Source: Dictyophora rubrovolvata (Eukaryota; Basidiomycota; Agaricomycetes; Phallales; Phallaceae). From it: a stretch of DNA of 64,000 nt. The stretch covers positions 1,736,001 to 1,800,000 of the forward strand of contig CP114120.1 in assembly GCA_029959195.1 (NCBI GenBank), read 5' to 3'. A program made the translations under genes and the position numbers. Position 1 is the stretch's first letter. Each line of letters begins with the position of its first letter. Positions 1 to 11,985 of the stretch are shown piece by piece. Under the pieces are notes generated by a model. It saw only the letters and a program-made list of their open reading frames with translations, was not told the DNA's origin and searched no databases.

Positions 1-146
1 AGTCCAGGAGTTTCGTTTGCGTTCCCTGTTGCGGATTTCAATGACTCCAGAGAGGGTACCTGAGATATAAGAGTTGAAGTTGAAAGGCTTTCCATGTCCC
101 GGAAGGGTTGGTCAGAATCGTTGTTCAGTGTTGACGAGCTTGACAT
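1..146 (-). CDS. 5' end of an unrecognised Ser-rich protein, cut by the window edge
   Basis: On the minus strand an ATG at 146-144 opens a frame that stays open to the left edge (48 codons). It starts MSSSSTLNNDSDQPFRDM and goes on with a Ser/Thr-rich stretch (STSTLISQVPSLESLKSA). A downstream in-frame Met at 95-93 is an alternative start. No signal peptide, membrane segment or known domain is visible in this fragment, and most of the gene lies outside the window. Its promoter would be the 147-537 interval, shared with the 3' end of the SEC14-like gene on the same strand. The call rests only on open frame and fungal-looking composition, so it could be chance. Confidence 0.45.
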   Translation of the reverse strand, partial: MSSSSTLNNDSDQPFRDMESLSTSTLISQVPSLESLKSATGNANETPG

Positions 147-537
147 TATGCAAAGAATTATGGTCCAATTTGCTACGAAGAGATAAATTACGGGTATGGT
201 GATAGGAATAGAAGCATGAGAGAGTCAGCGAAGAAATGGCAGAAAGAAACCACAAGCAGCTGGCTGAATGTCTGAGATCCTCTGCCACTGGCGAACAAAC
301 GTATCGTTTTAGCTGGCGACTAAAGTCATACTACCCGGCAGTTCGGCGAACAATTCGGCTAATGCCGACATCAAACTTGTTTCCAAGTAAGTAATAGCTT
401 CTAAGAATGTTACAAAAAAAGCAATGCAGTTGAATGCTATATAAATATAAAATATAGAGAGACAAGAAAGAAACAGCCCAAAAATGCTTTATAGGGAATA
501 TAAGAATAAGGGACAAGCAGAAATTAACCCTTCCATA
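147..537. other. intergenic, 3' flank of SEC14-like gene and promoter of edge gene
   Basis: This 391-bp stretch holds AT-rich DNA between two minus-strand genes. The antisense 61-codon open frame at 331-516 has no recognisable protein character. I see no further gene. Confidence 0.6.
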
Positions 538-1783
538 TTATGTATTAGCTTCCAGAATTTCAACCGTTTCGTTTGAGGTGTCGGTCATCGTCTTAACTTT
601 CTGGTCAGGAAAGCCAATTCTCGTCCCGTCTTCTTTCACGCCACATTTTCTATGAGATCGTGAAAACAATGCTCAGGCGTTCGCAAAAACAAAAAACATA
701 CTCATTCAGTTCTTTCCAATAGGTTTCAGCCTCAAACTCATATTGATAATTTCCTCCAATAAATTGGGCATCTAGATGATCAGCGGGTATCAACTCCAAA
801 AGATCTGGGTTGAAACGCATCTATAGCGGATCCGCATCAGTAAACATGGAGGTCAGAATGACATTCTCCTGACCTTCTCTTTGGTAACCGGGTCCAGAAA
901 GGGTGAAATGCCTTTATAAAAGAAGTTAAGCAAGAGGGGTAAATTGACAACAATTGCACGTCCTAGACGTTCGACATAGTGTTGTTGCAATATAGTTAAA
1001 ACCTGGAATGAATGAGCGGGATGAGACGGCAGTGTCCGAACAAGGAACAAAGAAACCACCAGTACTCTATGAGCCGTCCCAATAGAAGGATTGGTGCGCA
1101 TAGTGCAACTAGCATAGTCAACCAAGATGAGTAGGGAATCCTGGCCTGGAGGCATCAGTTCAATTGCACGTTCTCTATGTATATTGATCAAAAACAAGTA
1201 TGTTTATACGAGGCTGAGGAGAAAACTTACAGGAGATATATCAAGTGGTCTATCTGCCTCTGAGACGTCTTAGTATTCTCCCGACCCGGTCTCATATAGA
1301 TAATGGGTCGCCCGTCAAAATCAAAACCAGTGATCATCCTGCAACAAAGAACTTGTGAATCACAGCATTGATACGGCACGAAAGAAAGAAACATACATCT
1401 TCCCGCTCTCACTTTCAATTCGAACATCCTCCGGTTTTATCAAATCTGGTTTTACTTCGCGACGCCATTCCATTGTTGCCTTTATCCTTCGTTTTGCATC
1501 ATCCATTTTCCATTTGCCTGCTCGCATGTATCGGCCGCAACAATCTGGCCAGTCAAGCCATCTCTGTTCCCATTGCGCGTATGGATCCTCTGCAGGCAAC
1601 TGCAATGACCTTGCATACTATTGGAAACTCGATGAATGAACATTGTTGAACGAGTGAAGCGCCACTTACTTCTCGCAATGATTTGATATCTTCCAGCTGT
1701 GCTTGTGTGTATTCCCTGGGCTTAACGACAGTTTCCGGATGGGGCTCAGTGAGCAAATGACATGTTTTCATGATCGTTGGCAA
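538..1783 (-). CDS. CRAL-TRIO (SEC14-like) phosphatidylinositol transfer protein
   Basis: Seven short exons give a protein of roughly 295 residues, the usual size of a SEC14-type lipid-binding protein. The CRAL-TRIO N-terminal helical region is visible in exon 2 (RKWKMDDAKRRI-like helix, MEWRREVKPDLI). The lipid-binding domain follows: GFDFDGRPIIYMRPGREN, then LLILVDYASC, then HYVERLGRAIVVNLP and FYKGISPFLDPVTKEK, which is the classic floor and gate region. The C-terminus runs IPADHLDAQFIGGNYQYEF to the TAA at 540-538. Start chosen at 1783 (MPTIMKTCHLL). One intron splits HR|VLTILQQHY (GT at the end of the SIGTAHR exon). Such proteins move phosphatidylinositol or related lipids between membranes; the ligand of this one cannot be told from sequence. 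Family call is firm, paralogue identity is not. Confidence 0.9.
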
Positions 1784-2067
1784 ATGAAAGACGCGTACTA
1801 GAGGTTAGCACGCTTATCAGGTTGACTCCTTTGAGCGTCCTTGACAAAGGACAATGTTCGCCGAGATATCTCATGTGAGCCAGATACAAATACGTATGTA
1901 CGTACAGCTTTGATTTAGGTTCCATCATGGCCGGTTTAATAATAAGATGACGCTAACAAGGCTAATCGCCGATTCATCACGACTACGTAAGTAAAATTGA
2001 CAGAGATGTGTAATTTTACACCAAGTCCGCGTACATAGGTTAAAAAGATATATAATATTAAAAAAAT

Positions 2068-3771
2068 TCAGGAATACAAGTTTCGGTCTTCTTCACTCGG
2101 TCCTTGGGGGTCGTCCGAGGCAGCCAGATTACATTGGTGCAAAGCCCGTACTCCATCGGATTCCTTAAATGCGCCAACAACGGTATGAAGAATGCCGCGA
2201 TTGTGAAATAAAACTAGATCATTTTCGTGCCTAGATCCAAGACACGTCTTTAATGACCCATTCTTACGGGTCGAACTGTTCTCTTACCAATCATGAGGGT
2301 ATATCAGCTGTAAAAAATTGATGTCACAGTCGAACTCATGAAAAACAGGTTTACTCACAGTAGGTGCAATTCCTGGACGTTGTATCTGATATAACAAGCT
2401 GCGGACTTCACTTAAATCTTTCAAATGACCTCCGTCGGGATAAAGAGCGTCCCCCCGAGCCTTGCCAAGTGGTAATGGATCTACTGTAATCTCGGCGGCA
2501 GCACAGGGATGAACTTGAAGGTGTAATCGCTTTGTAACGGGATTCTTCCAGACCTTTTATCGCCGAATTAGTTAAAAATCGATCATTAAACTGATAATGC
2601 ACCACAAACCATCGGGAGGATCTTAATCTTACTTTCATCCCAAGATGGAAGTTTATCATCTGGCAACTCGAGATCCTCTGATACAATACCGAGTCCCGTA
2701 GGTAAAGCCTTTGCTGGGGACATCCAAACGTATGGATGGGGATGGTATCGGACACGGGAACGGACGGCCAAGGACTTTAATCTCGCAGGTAGTATATCAA
2801 ACGTATTACGACCAGTAGTGACTACAAGTAAAATTAGAACTCATAAATTTCAATTATGCTCGACGTATACTTACACGCAGTGGTTCCCAAAGGTACAGGA
2901 AGCTCATCACCGGTACTATCATCATACCTCACGATTTGCTTTGGAGCTTGAGGAATATTTATGGCATACAACGTTGTGACTTTTGGTCTATACGAATATG
3001 AGAAAAAAGAGTTGCTTATTACACGTTCAATGAAGGGATCCACATACGGTGAGAGGTCATATAATGCAGCGTCGATATGCCTATGGGAAAAATGTTGCTA
3101 TTCAGCTCTTTTTAGTCAATCGTTTGTTTTGTACCAGCGATAAAACCGTGTGACCCCATTAGCCTCATCTTCCGAGGATACGACAGTCTTGTGAAAGGAG
3201 CCATGATGGGGGTGCTTCAACTTGGCCTAGAGAGGACGTGGCCTTTGGAAAAGGAATTGGTGTAAAATTTGGTAGGACACGACGCACCTCCGCCAATCCT
3301 TCATGATTATATACAGTACCGTTTCCGATAAGCTGGACTTGAGGTACTCGAGGAATTGTTTTAAGATCAGGATGGAGTATAGATCTCTTGTCATCCCCTG
3401 TTTTGTTATTTCCGTGTCCGTAGCTTTCAGATAAGGGATCAAACGCCTGAAGGTCGCTTCAATCAAACTATTCAATGACTTCGATACAGCAAGGACCTTT
3501 GTTAAAACATATTGGGCTTCAGGAGAAAGTTTTACATCCCTGAATAACAATGCATCATACTGCAAAGCAGAGTCAATACTGTGGAGGAGGAATAGTTAGA
3601 ACTTAGGAGGCATTGGGCCCGCTGAACCTGATACAATAGCTTCTCGATTTCTTTAAATTGTTCTTCAGTCAAATTAGCAGGATCTACGCCTTTCACAACT
3701 CTCCCAAAATCTTTCAGCTTATCAAAATCGGCGGTCGCGGGCAGGGGAAATGGTTCCAGCTCGATGGCCAT
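2068..3771 (-). CDS. TauD/TfdA-type Fe(II)/2-oxoglutarate dioxygenase, XanA-like
   Basis: Multi-exon gene of about 390 codons. The iron ligands are visible as HxD in FYRWHIDAALYDLSPP and the distal His in LFHNRGILHTVVGAF; the Arg in GVRALHQCNLAASD is the likely 2-oxoglutarate anchor. Other conserved blocks are KAFDPLSESYGHGNNKTG, SILHPDLKTIPRVPQVQ and RYDDSTGDELPVPLGTTA. Overall this matches my knowledge of fungal alpha-ketoglutarate-dependent xanthine dioxygenase (XanA of Aspergillus nidulans), which oxidises xanthine to uric acid without molybdenum; the substrate assignment is inference, since taurine-type relatives share the fold. Start MAIELEPFPLP at 3771, stop TGA at 2070-2068. The gene is divergent from the GH47 gene across 90 bp. 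No purine-pathway neighbour is present to support the substrate. Confidence 0.85.
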
Positions 3772-3861
3772 AGTTAAAGATACAAACGGTCACGTCACTC
3801 AAAATTGTCACTCCCCGTCAAGTGACCTTCGAGCTACGTATACCGACTCGAAGTCCATGTT
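3772..3861. promoter_or_regulatory. compact bidirectional promoter, dioxygenase / GH47 mannosidase
   Basis: Only 90 bp separate the two divergent start codons, so both core promoters and both 5' leaders must overlap here or extend into the coding sequence. No clear TATA box is visible. This is inferred from gene spacing. Confidence 0.45.
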
Positions 3862-6517
3862 ATGTCTACACAAAATCTAAGGGAGAGACGGCGAAAACCA
3901 GAGGGCAGTCAAGCAGTAGTAGTAGAAGATGATACAAATCCCCCAAGACCGTCTACTCCAGTCAAGGCTCGTAGTCCTATCTTTTTGACACGGTGATATT
4001 TGCGGTCAACTCCAAGTTCTTTTACAGACCCCGCTTGCTGGACTAGGGAATATTTATTCGTGGTTGACATGGGGAATAATTATCGGATATTCGCTACTTC
4101 TTCTCTATCGAGTGAGTCCTATTCTCTTATCAGAGCAAATTATTGCTGAATAACGACGTGTCAGAACTGGGATAGCTTACATGATTTCATACGCCCATGG
4201 TTGGGAATTAAGTTTACAAATGATGGAGAGTTGCCTCCGGTGGAAATATTAGCTGAGCCAGATAAACAGGAAGCAATCGTCGCCGCTTTTAGAGTCAGTA
4301 TACATTTATCTGCAACGATATCTCTAACAGTAGGAACATTGTTTATAGCATGCTTGGTCTGCTTACGGTCAGTTGGTCTATAATAAACTTCCCTTTCTCG
4401 CTCCTGACCTGGGCTGCAGAAAGAGACGCGTTTGGGGATGACGAGTATCACCCTATTAGTCGCGCCGGTTCCAACCTAACAGCGGCCGGCGGTATTGGAT
4501 ATACTATCATCGATTCAATTGACACTATGGTCATTATGGGACTTGACGACGAAGAAAAGCGAGCACGTGAATGGGTGACAAACAACTTGAGTTTTGACCG
4601 CGATGGCGACTTCAATACCTTTGAGGTGCGTGGTTACTTGGCTTTCGCCGCTCTTATCGTCATCCAGTCAACCCCGTTCACCACGGAAAATCAGACAACT
4701 ATTCGTGTTCTCGGCGGTCTTCTTTCCGCATACTACCTCACCAATCAATCTATTTACCTCGAACGGGCGACCGAGCTAGGTCATCGCATCTTGCCCGCAT
4801 TCGATACACCATCTGGTTTACCCACTTCCCTCGTTAATCTCGGGCGTCGCGAAGGTGTGTCGGAAAAAGGTCACCCCGGTCTTAGCAGTACCGCAGAAGC
4901 CGCAACCCTTCAGCTCGAATTCCGTTATCTAAGTTATTTGACCGATGAAGAGATATACTGGGAAGCGGCAGAAAAGGTTATTTTTTTTTTTTAAAAAAAT
5001 CCTTCTCTAACATGCTCATGTATGTTTTTCAGGTTATGAAAGTGATGAAAAATGCTCGCATTGCATATGGTTTAGCCCCCATTTTTATCTCGTTAGTTTC
5101 TTCTATTGTTCGTATGTACATTCGGACAATGATTTCCATCAACAGGCAAGAGAATGGTCAATTCGTTTCATCAGACATTCGCCTTGGCTCTCGTGGAGAC
5201 TCATATTACGAGTATCTTCTCAAACAATATCTTCAAACAGTGCGTACCGGCTAGAACTGTAATCGCGTTCCTAACGTCTGTTACTATCCCCAGAACCGTC
5301 AAGAGCCAGTGTATCGCGAGGTAGGCATATTTTTCCCCCCTTCAAAACTGAAATCTGGAATTCCTATCACTAGATGTACGATGATGCGATGGATGCTATT
5401 CACAAGTATTTGTTAAAGCGCTCTCCAAGGCAGAAACTGCTTTATACGAGCGAACTCATCCCGGAGCGGAAAAAGTCGGGAGATATGTAAGTTGTTTTAT
5501 CGTCCACTTAGACAATTGGAACTGCTTTAAAACTCGGTATGGTGGACCAAAAATAGTAATTGGCGTCAAGTTCCAAAACAAGATCATTTGGTTTGCTTCA
5601 TAGGTGGTTCGTTCATGCTCGGCGCCACAGAGGGTGCCCAGATGACTGTCCCACCCCAGTTCCAAGATTTTAGCAGAAGTCAAGCAAGAGATTGGAGGAC
5701 AGGCGTTGATTTAATCAAGACATGTTTAACAACTCATGAAACTAAGACGTAAGTTCAGTGCTATTTCTCTGGCACAGTTTGTGGGCTGAAATTTGTTTAG
5801 TGGTTTGTCACCCGAAATAGCTCATTTTAGAGAACGAGACGATGCTATTCCTGCCACATCAGCTGTTCACGGAGATTGGTACATCAAAGGAACCAGGTAA
5901 AAATATGTCGGATTGTTTATCATCATAACATTTATAGTATTTTAGAGACGGCAGTGCATCGTATGACGCTCGGTACATCCTTCGGTATGAAACATTTATT
6001 GACGTGGCAGCTTTTACTAATACTTCTACAGGCCTGAAACGGTTGAGTCATTATTCGTGGCATATCGATTGACCGGCAACAAATACTATCGAGAATTTGG
6101 CTGGAGAATATTCGAATCAATCGAAAAGCATTGTAAAATACCTGAAGGCGGCTACGCTTCCATCTTGAACGTTGACGCTGTTCCCGTCACTTATGACGAC
6201 AAGATGGAAACATTTTTAATGGTGTGTTCTGACTTAGGTTCTGTATCATTGCTGTTTCCTTTACACCACGTTCATGGCAGAGCGAAACTCTCAAGTATTT
6301 ATATCTTCTATTTTCGGACAGTTCTGTTTTACCTTTAAACGGTGGGTGCCAATTCGACTTTTCTTTCGTTCCAGTTGATCTCAAACAATTCTTTCAGAAA
6401 ACGTTTTTAATACTGAGGTGAATATGATAAACGTACAACTTTATTTTTCTTACCATGTTTTTACAGGCTCATCCGCTTCCCGTATTCAAACCTCATATGC
6501 GGACAAGCTTCTCATGA
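3862..6517 (+). CDS. GH47 class I alpha-1,2-mannosidase, ER/Golgi type II membrane protein
   Basis: Trims mannose from N-glycans in the secretory pathway. A short cytosolic Arg-rich N-terminus (MSTQNLRERRRKPEG) is followed by one signal-anchor helix (WLTWGIIIGYSLLLLYR), typical of type II ER or Golgi mannosidases. GH47 blocks follow in order: HAW/SAYERDAFGDDEYHP, GGIGYTIIDSIDTMVIMGL, FEVRGYLAF, LQLEFRYLSYLT, LGSRGDSYYEYLLKQYLQT, RPETVESLFVAYRLTG, DKMETFLM followed by SETLKYLYLLFSD, and NTEAHPLPVF, where the Thr normally binds calcium. A 19-nt micro-exon at 4349-4367 encodes HAWSAY. About a dozen exons are needed; the first splice (after about codon 17 or in the PSTPVKAR region) is uncertain. 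Stop TGA at 6515-6517. ER mannosidase I is the more likely class, but Golgi MnsB-type is not excluded. Confidence 0.93.
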
Positions 6518-7709
6518 TAACTGCCATCCTAAATAGGAAGGCAGGTGCATATCAAATCAATACATCCGAATTGTATATGTATGATGCTACTTAATTGAAG
6601 TGGTGAAGGTCCCTAAAGGTCCTTTAAAATACGCAATCTGCACTTGTGACAGTATCTCAACAAATATCTTGTCGCGATCGAGCGAATGGTACTTTGATAG
6701 AACTTGAGCTATTTGAGTAACCGACACACCGGATACTAGAAGTTACATGGTTCTCGGTTCAATTCAGAAGTTAACGTTGATATCTTAGTTCGGGAGTCGA
6801 CAAAATGAATTGAAAAATAAATGCCAGAAAAGTACAAAGAAAAGATGACGGGTTATGGGATGCGAATCGACATTGCAAGAGCCAAGAAAGGATGATAAGA
6901 ATGCAAATCGAGAAGTATAGTGATGAACGGCGGAAGATATGTGAGAATCGCCAGGAATAACCACATTTGTGGCTGACGTCAAATATGGACAGGAGTCGTT
7001 ATACAAGGGGACAACGGGAACCCGCAGAGTTCGAGATGATATCATTCCGAGCCTAAATTCCCAAAGCAGAAACAAAAGAGAGGAAAGGGGGGAGGTAGAG
7101 TAACCCAAAACAGGAAGACCGATAAACGAAGAATGAATAAGGTCGCAAGTGAAGATAGGGGAATAGTTAATCATCTGCTATGTTTGTTGGAGTAGTACAA
7201 ATGCAGATAGGAGAGTCGGAAGGAAGAAGCGAACAAGGAATTCTCATGAGATATGGACACAACTTCCGCCCTATCAGTATTCATAATCAGGCGGCAGAAA
7301 AGCAGAATTAAGACGTTCGATTGCAAGAAGAAGTGCGAAGTTCAACCGTTAAGAAAAGACAAAAAAAAAGAATGTCACAGAGTTAGGGCAGGAATGGAGT
7401 ATAATAATGAAGACTTGTCCCGAGAGACATGAATGTGGAATAAGGAATAAGGAGTGGAGATGAAAGTTCTGATAAATGAAATGATAGGAATGTTCGGTTT
7501 GAGCTTATTTCAGTCCGATATTTGGGGTTAAGGATTAAAGAAAGGCATTGAAGGAATAAAAGAGGTGTAACATAATCAAGGGAAGAAAAAAAAATCATGC
7601 AGGTTAGCCATCAATAAAAAGAGTGGAAGACTAGGAAAAAAATCCTCTTCGTTAATTTTAAAAGTATTATTCACCGTATAAAGTAAAAAGCCTCGGTAAT
7701 ACTAGTACA
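6518..7709. other. gene-free interval, purine-rich on the plus strand
   Basis: About 1.2 kb between two convergent genes. From roughly 6780 to 7680 the plus strand is strongly A/G-rich, so the 3' flank of the minus-strand gene to the right is pyrimidine-rich in transcript sense. The open frames here (for example 6785-7174 minus) are compositionally biased and show no protein family. I see no RNA gene. Confidence 0.6.
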
Positions 7710-10700
7710 TTACTGGTTTGGCACTCCGCGAAAACTTGATGGAGGAGCAGGGGCACGACCTCGAATAGCGGACTTGGAGGGCGAAGGCAAAGGCGGAACA
7801 CTGCCGTGTGAAGGAGGAACAGGGGATGACGGAGCGGTTCTTGTACGCTGCCGTATTCCAGTTCGTTGCTGTGCCTGTCTTCCTTGCGCGGGGCCACCGA
7901 GGCCATAATTACCAACGGAAGAACCAGCGCCCATAACAGGATTAAAAGCCGTCAAATCTGTCGATGAATAAGTCGAAGGTCGCATTCCCATAGGCGTAGT
8001 GGGTCCAAAAGATCCGCCGTACACACTTCTCGTCTCGCCCCATGATGCTCCGGCACCACCTCCAAGTCCACCAAATCCGTTAATAAGACTGCCACCACCG
8101 CCCGTATTTCCAGCATACATGGACACAGGTGCAGGGGGAAACATCACACTTCCTCTCATATTCATGTTCATATACCCATTAACGGTATTAACGGGCATAA
8201 AACCTGTCATCGTGCTACTTCGCTCCCATTCATCATTTGCGGCGGCCAACGCTTGTTGTGCAACTGCATACTGGTATGCCTGTTTCGCAATTGACATCGC
8301 TTGTTGATGTGCTGCCAGGAAAGTCGGGTCATTATTAGGCACCGAACTTGGAAAGGCCATTGGCAGCTGAGGTTGCATTCCCATGCCTCCCATACCACCA
8401 CCAACACCTCCGCCTGTTACGAACATCGGTTGCATAGGCATCGGCATCGGTACTTGCATGGGTTGCATGGGCACTTGCATCCCAAACTGAGGCCACATAG
8501 CTTGTGCGCTCGCACCGAGTCCAATTTCTTCGTCGTCAACCGGCGGAGGCCCATTGACGACCTTCCCAAGCTAAGAGAGGAAAACAAACGCGAGACAAAC
8601 AGCTCATCATTACAATACCGAATGAAAGAAGACAAACAAACCTCGATAGCAGCTCGAGCTTCCCCGCGCCTCCGCTCGCGCCGTTTAGCTTCCCCAGCAT
8701 CCAGATCATCCTCTTTGAGCTTTGAATGACTATTCCCACTAGACTTTACTCCTTTGTTTGCCAACGGAGCCTCATCTTCGAATGTAACGCTGGGTTTACG
8801 TCCGTGAGTTGGTCGTTGATGGTGATCCTTACTGGAAACGAGAGCAGACGACGGTGTTTGGCTTCTCTGACGGATATCGTTCCCATCTTTAGGCGTAAGA
8901 GGAACTTTCCCACTGCTCGAATCACCGGTCGAACTGGTTGATGGACTTTCCCGCCGCAGGAAGGGTCGCATGGGCGGCATGGTAGATGGAAGTGTAATGG
9001 CTGGTGAACCAGAAGGAGACGACCTCGTTGTCGAAGTTCCGACGACAGATTTGGTAGGCCCGTTGTTGTCACTCGTAAGATTCGCAGCACCATTAGCAAA
9101 AGAATGATACTTCGAGTAGCGGTCTACCGGTGAAATACTAGTATCACTCGACGCACCAGCGACACCTCGCGACGACGTCGTTAAGGATGCACCGGAGCTT
9201 GAAGGCGAAGACATTGGAGATGTAGAAGATTGCGGGATCTCAGGTGGTCGTTGTCCAGGCTGCTGCTGGGACGGCGACTGTGATTGCGGGAGTGGTACGA
9301 CTTTTATAATGGGACTCGAATTCTTCAAATTCGGACTGGACCGTCCCGCAGTATCAGCAAGAATCCTAGGTTTTGGCAGTTCTTCCTCTTCTCTTGAAAT
9401 TGGAGCCGGCGCGCCTACCGGACGACCACTAAACGTGTTGGGAGCTGATAAATCAATAAGCGGTTTCGTGCGCAATGAAGAATTCGAATTCGTCGAGTAC
9501 GATGACATTGACGTTCCTGGCCTTTTCGGTGGAACCAATTTTGATAAAGGCGCGTCTTCATCGGAATCCTTCTGCGAGTCTGATTCTGATCCTGAAGACT
9601 CAGATGTGTCACTACCAGCGCTCCGTGATAGCGGTTTAGCCATCGCCTTCGGGGTTGATAAATTCGTAGCTTTGTAATTGTTTGTTCAGAAAATACATCT
9701 GTCATAGAGTTGTATGAAAAGGGGCTTACCGGTTGAAAGTCGTGAATTAGCCAGTATAACACTTGCGCGTGCTTCTTTCGCGGAAGGATGAATCGCACCG
9801 ACACTGGCACTGGCTCGGGATCTGACACCACCGTTAGGATGAACATCAAGCGTAGAAGGCGGACGAGGAACAGTCGGTCCATCAACTAGTGTTGATGCTG
9901 GGAAGCGTTCCAACGAGGGATTGGCATTATCAGTTAAAGAAGGACGATGCGCATCGAACACGGAGGGAGTGGCGGATAATACGTCTGCCTTTGGACTCGA
10001 AGCCTCTAGGACAATCGTACCAGGTCTGGAGGATGCGGATACCGTCGTGGCCGCGCGAGGTCTTCCGAAAGTAACGGCTGCGCTATTCGAAGTACTGGAA
10101 GTAGTAGTGGCTGTGCTAGCTGTGATATTGCGAGGCCGGACGGTTCGTTTACGCGAAACCCGCGGCATGCCCGAGTCACTCCCATCGCTGCCTGATTCTG
10201 ATTCTGATTCCTCACTGTCGGAATCTTCGGAAGATGAGCTATCAACGTAATTTAACTTTGGCGGTCGTGTAGGAAAAGACTTCGAAGATGAAGGAGTAGG
10301 TTTTGCTGTGGCTGTTGACATTGGCCCTGAGGCCGGTGTCCCGGGTAATACTGGGGAATTTAAAGTTATTGTCGATGCTGGTGCTGGTATAGATGCAGAT
10401 GAATGATTTAATTGGGTATACGAGTTAGAAGATGGATGATGATTGGAGAGGTTGGGAGGGGGTTGTGATCTAGGTGGACGGGAAACAGAGCTATTGTTGA
10501 AAATAGTAGAAACATCTGTCGTAGAATTTGAAAAAGACAGAAGGGATAATTTTGGAGGAGATGAGGACAAAATAGAGGCTGTCTTGGAGATGTCATTTTC
10601 AAAGAATAATGGCCCCAAGCCTGTGACGGTGCCTGTGTCTTCCAACCCTGTACCTGGAGACACAACTGGATCCCCCAAAGTTAGTGAGGTTGCGGAACGT

Positions 10701-11497
10701 CTTGCTGCCTGCCGGAAGGCACCGGCTACGATCCTTGGTTGTGGGGTATTTTGAGAATATGAAGATTGAGACTGAGAGGAAAGCCCCGGGGAGGTCGGGG
10801 AGCCATCTGATGATAGCGGTGACACGGGCGGTGGGCGAGGCCTTCTGGAAGTGACTTGAAAGGATACGGGAGGTGGTGGAAGAGTACTAGTGTGAACGGG
10901 TACGAGCGTAGGCGTTATAGGTGAAGGTGAACGAGGTGAAACAGCGGCAGACGAGGAGGGATTTGTATAATTAAAACTGGGGGACTCGGGACGTACGTGT
11001 CGGAACGACTTGAGGTTGAATGACTGATCACTCGAGTCCGAGGCTGATTTGACGGATGATGTTGTGTGAGAACGATCTTTGGAAGAAACCCAGTTAAAAA
11101 AAGACTTCTTGGAAGATACCGGGAGAGGCGGGGGGGATGAGGAAAGCTTATGAGACGCAGGTCTGGTATCAGGATCGTTGTGACCTGGAAGTGATTGGGT
11201 CGAACGAAATACGCCAGGTTTGTCGCCTTGCAAGGGGAAAAGAGAAGAATGGCGTATGGGTGGGTCATAGATAGAATCGTCATTTGAGACACGAGTGGGG
11301 TCGTTCGACAACGACGACGATGGCTGCTGTTGTTGCCGCTGTGTTCGCTGCTGCTCACCCACAGATACTACTGCCGCTGCTGTGTTGACAGAGACCCATT
11401 CATTGTCACCGGAGGAGACATTGGAGGTGGAGAGATTGGCCGAGGATGCCTTGAGAGGAGACTTGCTTTTTTTTAAAAACAAGTTCAGCAATGGCAT
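7710..11497 (-). CDS. large Ser/Pro-rich protein of unknown function
   Basis: At least three exons (about 11497-9730, 9670-8640, 8570-7710) join into a protein of about 1,200 residues. It begins MPLLNLFLKKSKSPLK; an in-frame upstream Met at 11602 is less likely because its leader looks non-coding. Most of the chain is low-complexity Ser/Thr/Pro with acidic patches (YVDSSSSEDSDSEESESESG). An Arg/Lys-rich helix (EAKRRERRRGEARAAIE) sits before the last exon. The C-terminal part is different: Met/Pro/Gln-rich (PMQPMQVPMPMPMQPMFV), then an Ala-rich helix (HQQAMSIAKQAYQYAVAQQA), a Gly-rich stretch and a basic SPSKSAIRGRAPAPP tail. I know similar proteins only as conserved hypotheticals in Agaricomycetes. 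No enzyme domain, signal peptide or membrane segment is visible. The basic N-terminus and disorder suggest a cytoplasmic or nuclear scaffold (inference). Confidence 0.8.
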
Positions 11498-11985
11498 CTG
11501 ACGGGGAGGGGATATGTTAGAGAATGGTGAGGAAGGGTCGGGGAAAATGAAGGGCGAAACACCCAAAAGCGTGACAGAACGGACGGGATGTGTCACACGC
11601 ACACAACGTTCGCATCATTTCCTAATTACTTCAGTCGGTTGTCGGGTCAACTTAGCTAATGGGCGTGTCACATGCAGCTGCAGCATGTCGGTCGGAAATA
11701 GTTTCGAGAGAACCAGAGAAATAATGTCAGCGGAACGGTCGAATGTATTGTTGCTGTGCAGAGGCAGTGATACTAGAGATTACGTTATCATTGACTGCTG
11801 AGACATAAACTGTGCCAGTTTGTCAGCAAGCGCCCAATGGCGTGACGCTGATGAATTGCTGATGCGGCAATCTCCGGCGTTATGATAAAAGGCCTGAAAA
11901 TCCACCGACACCTATCATTCAACATTCAACTCCCATCTACCGTCTTTATCTACTACTATAGTATCTCTATTGCACCCGCAGAGAA
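11498..11985. promoter_or_regulatory. divergent promoter, Ser/Pro-rich gene / thioredoxin
   Basis: Contains an imperfect palindrome at 11670-11688 (ACATGC arm, GCATGT arm, core with CAGCTG and CTGCAG). TTACGTTA at 11780-11787 resembles a Yap1/Pap1-type oxidative-stress site, and a GATAAAAGG TATA-like motif lies near 11882, about 100 bp before the thioredoxin ATG. Factor binding is inference from motif resemblance. Confidence 0.4.

Noticed and set aside
2068-6517. dioxygenase plus mannosidase as part of a biosynthetic cluster
   Set aside because: Neighbours are housekeeping genes; no synthase, P450 or transporter is present. The shared promoter is probably just compact spacing.
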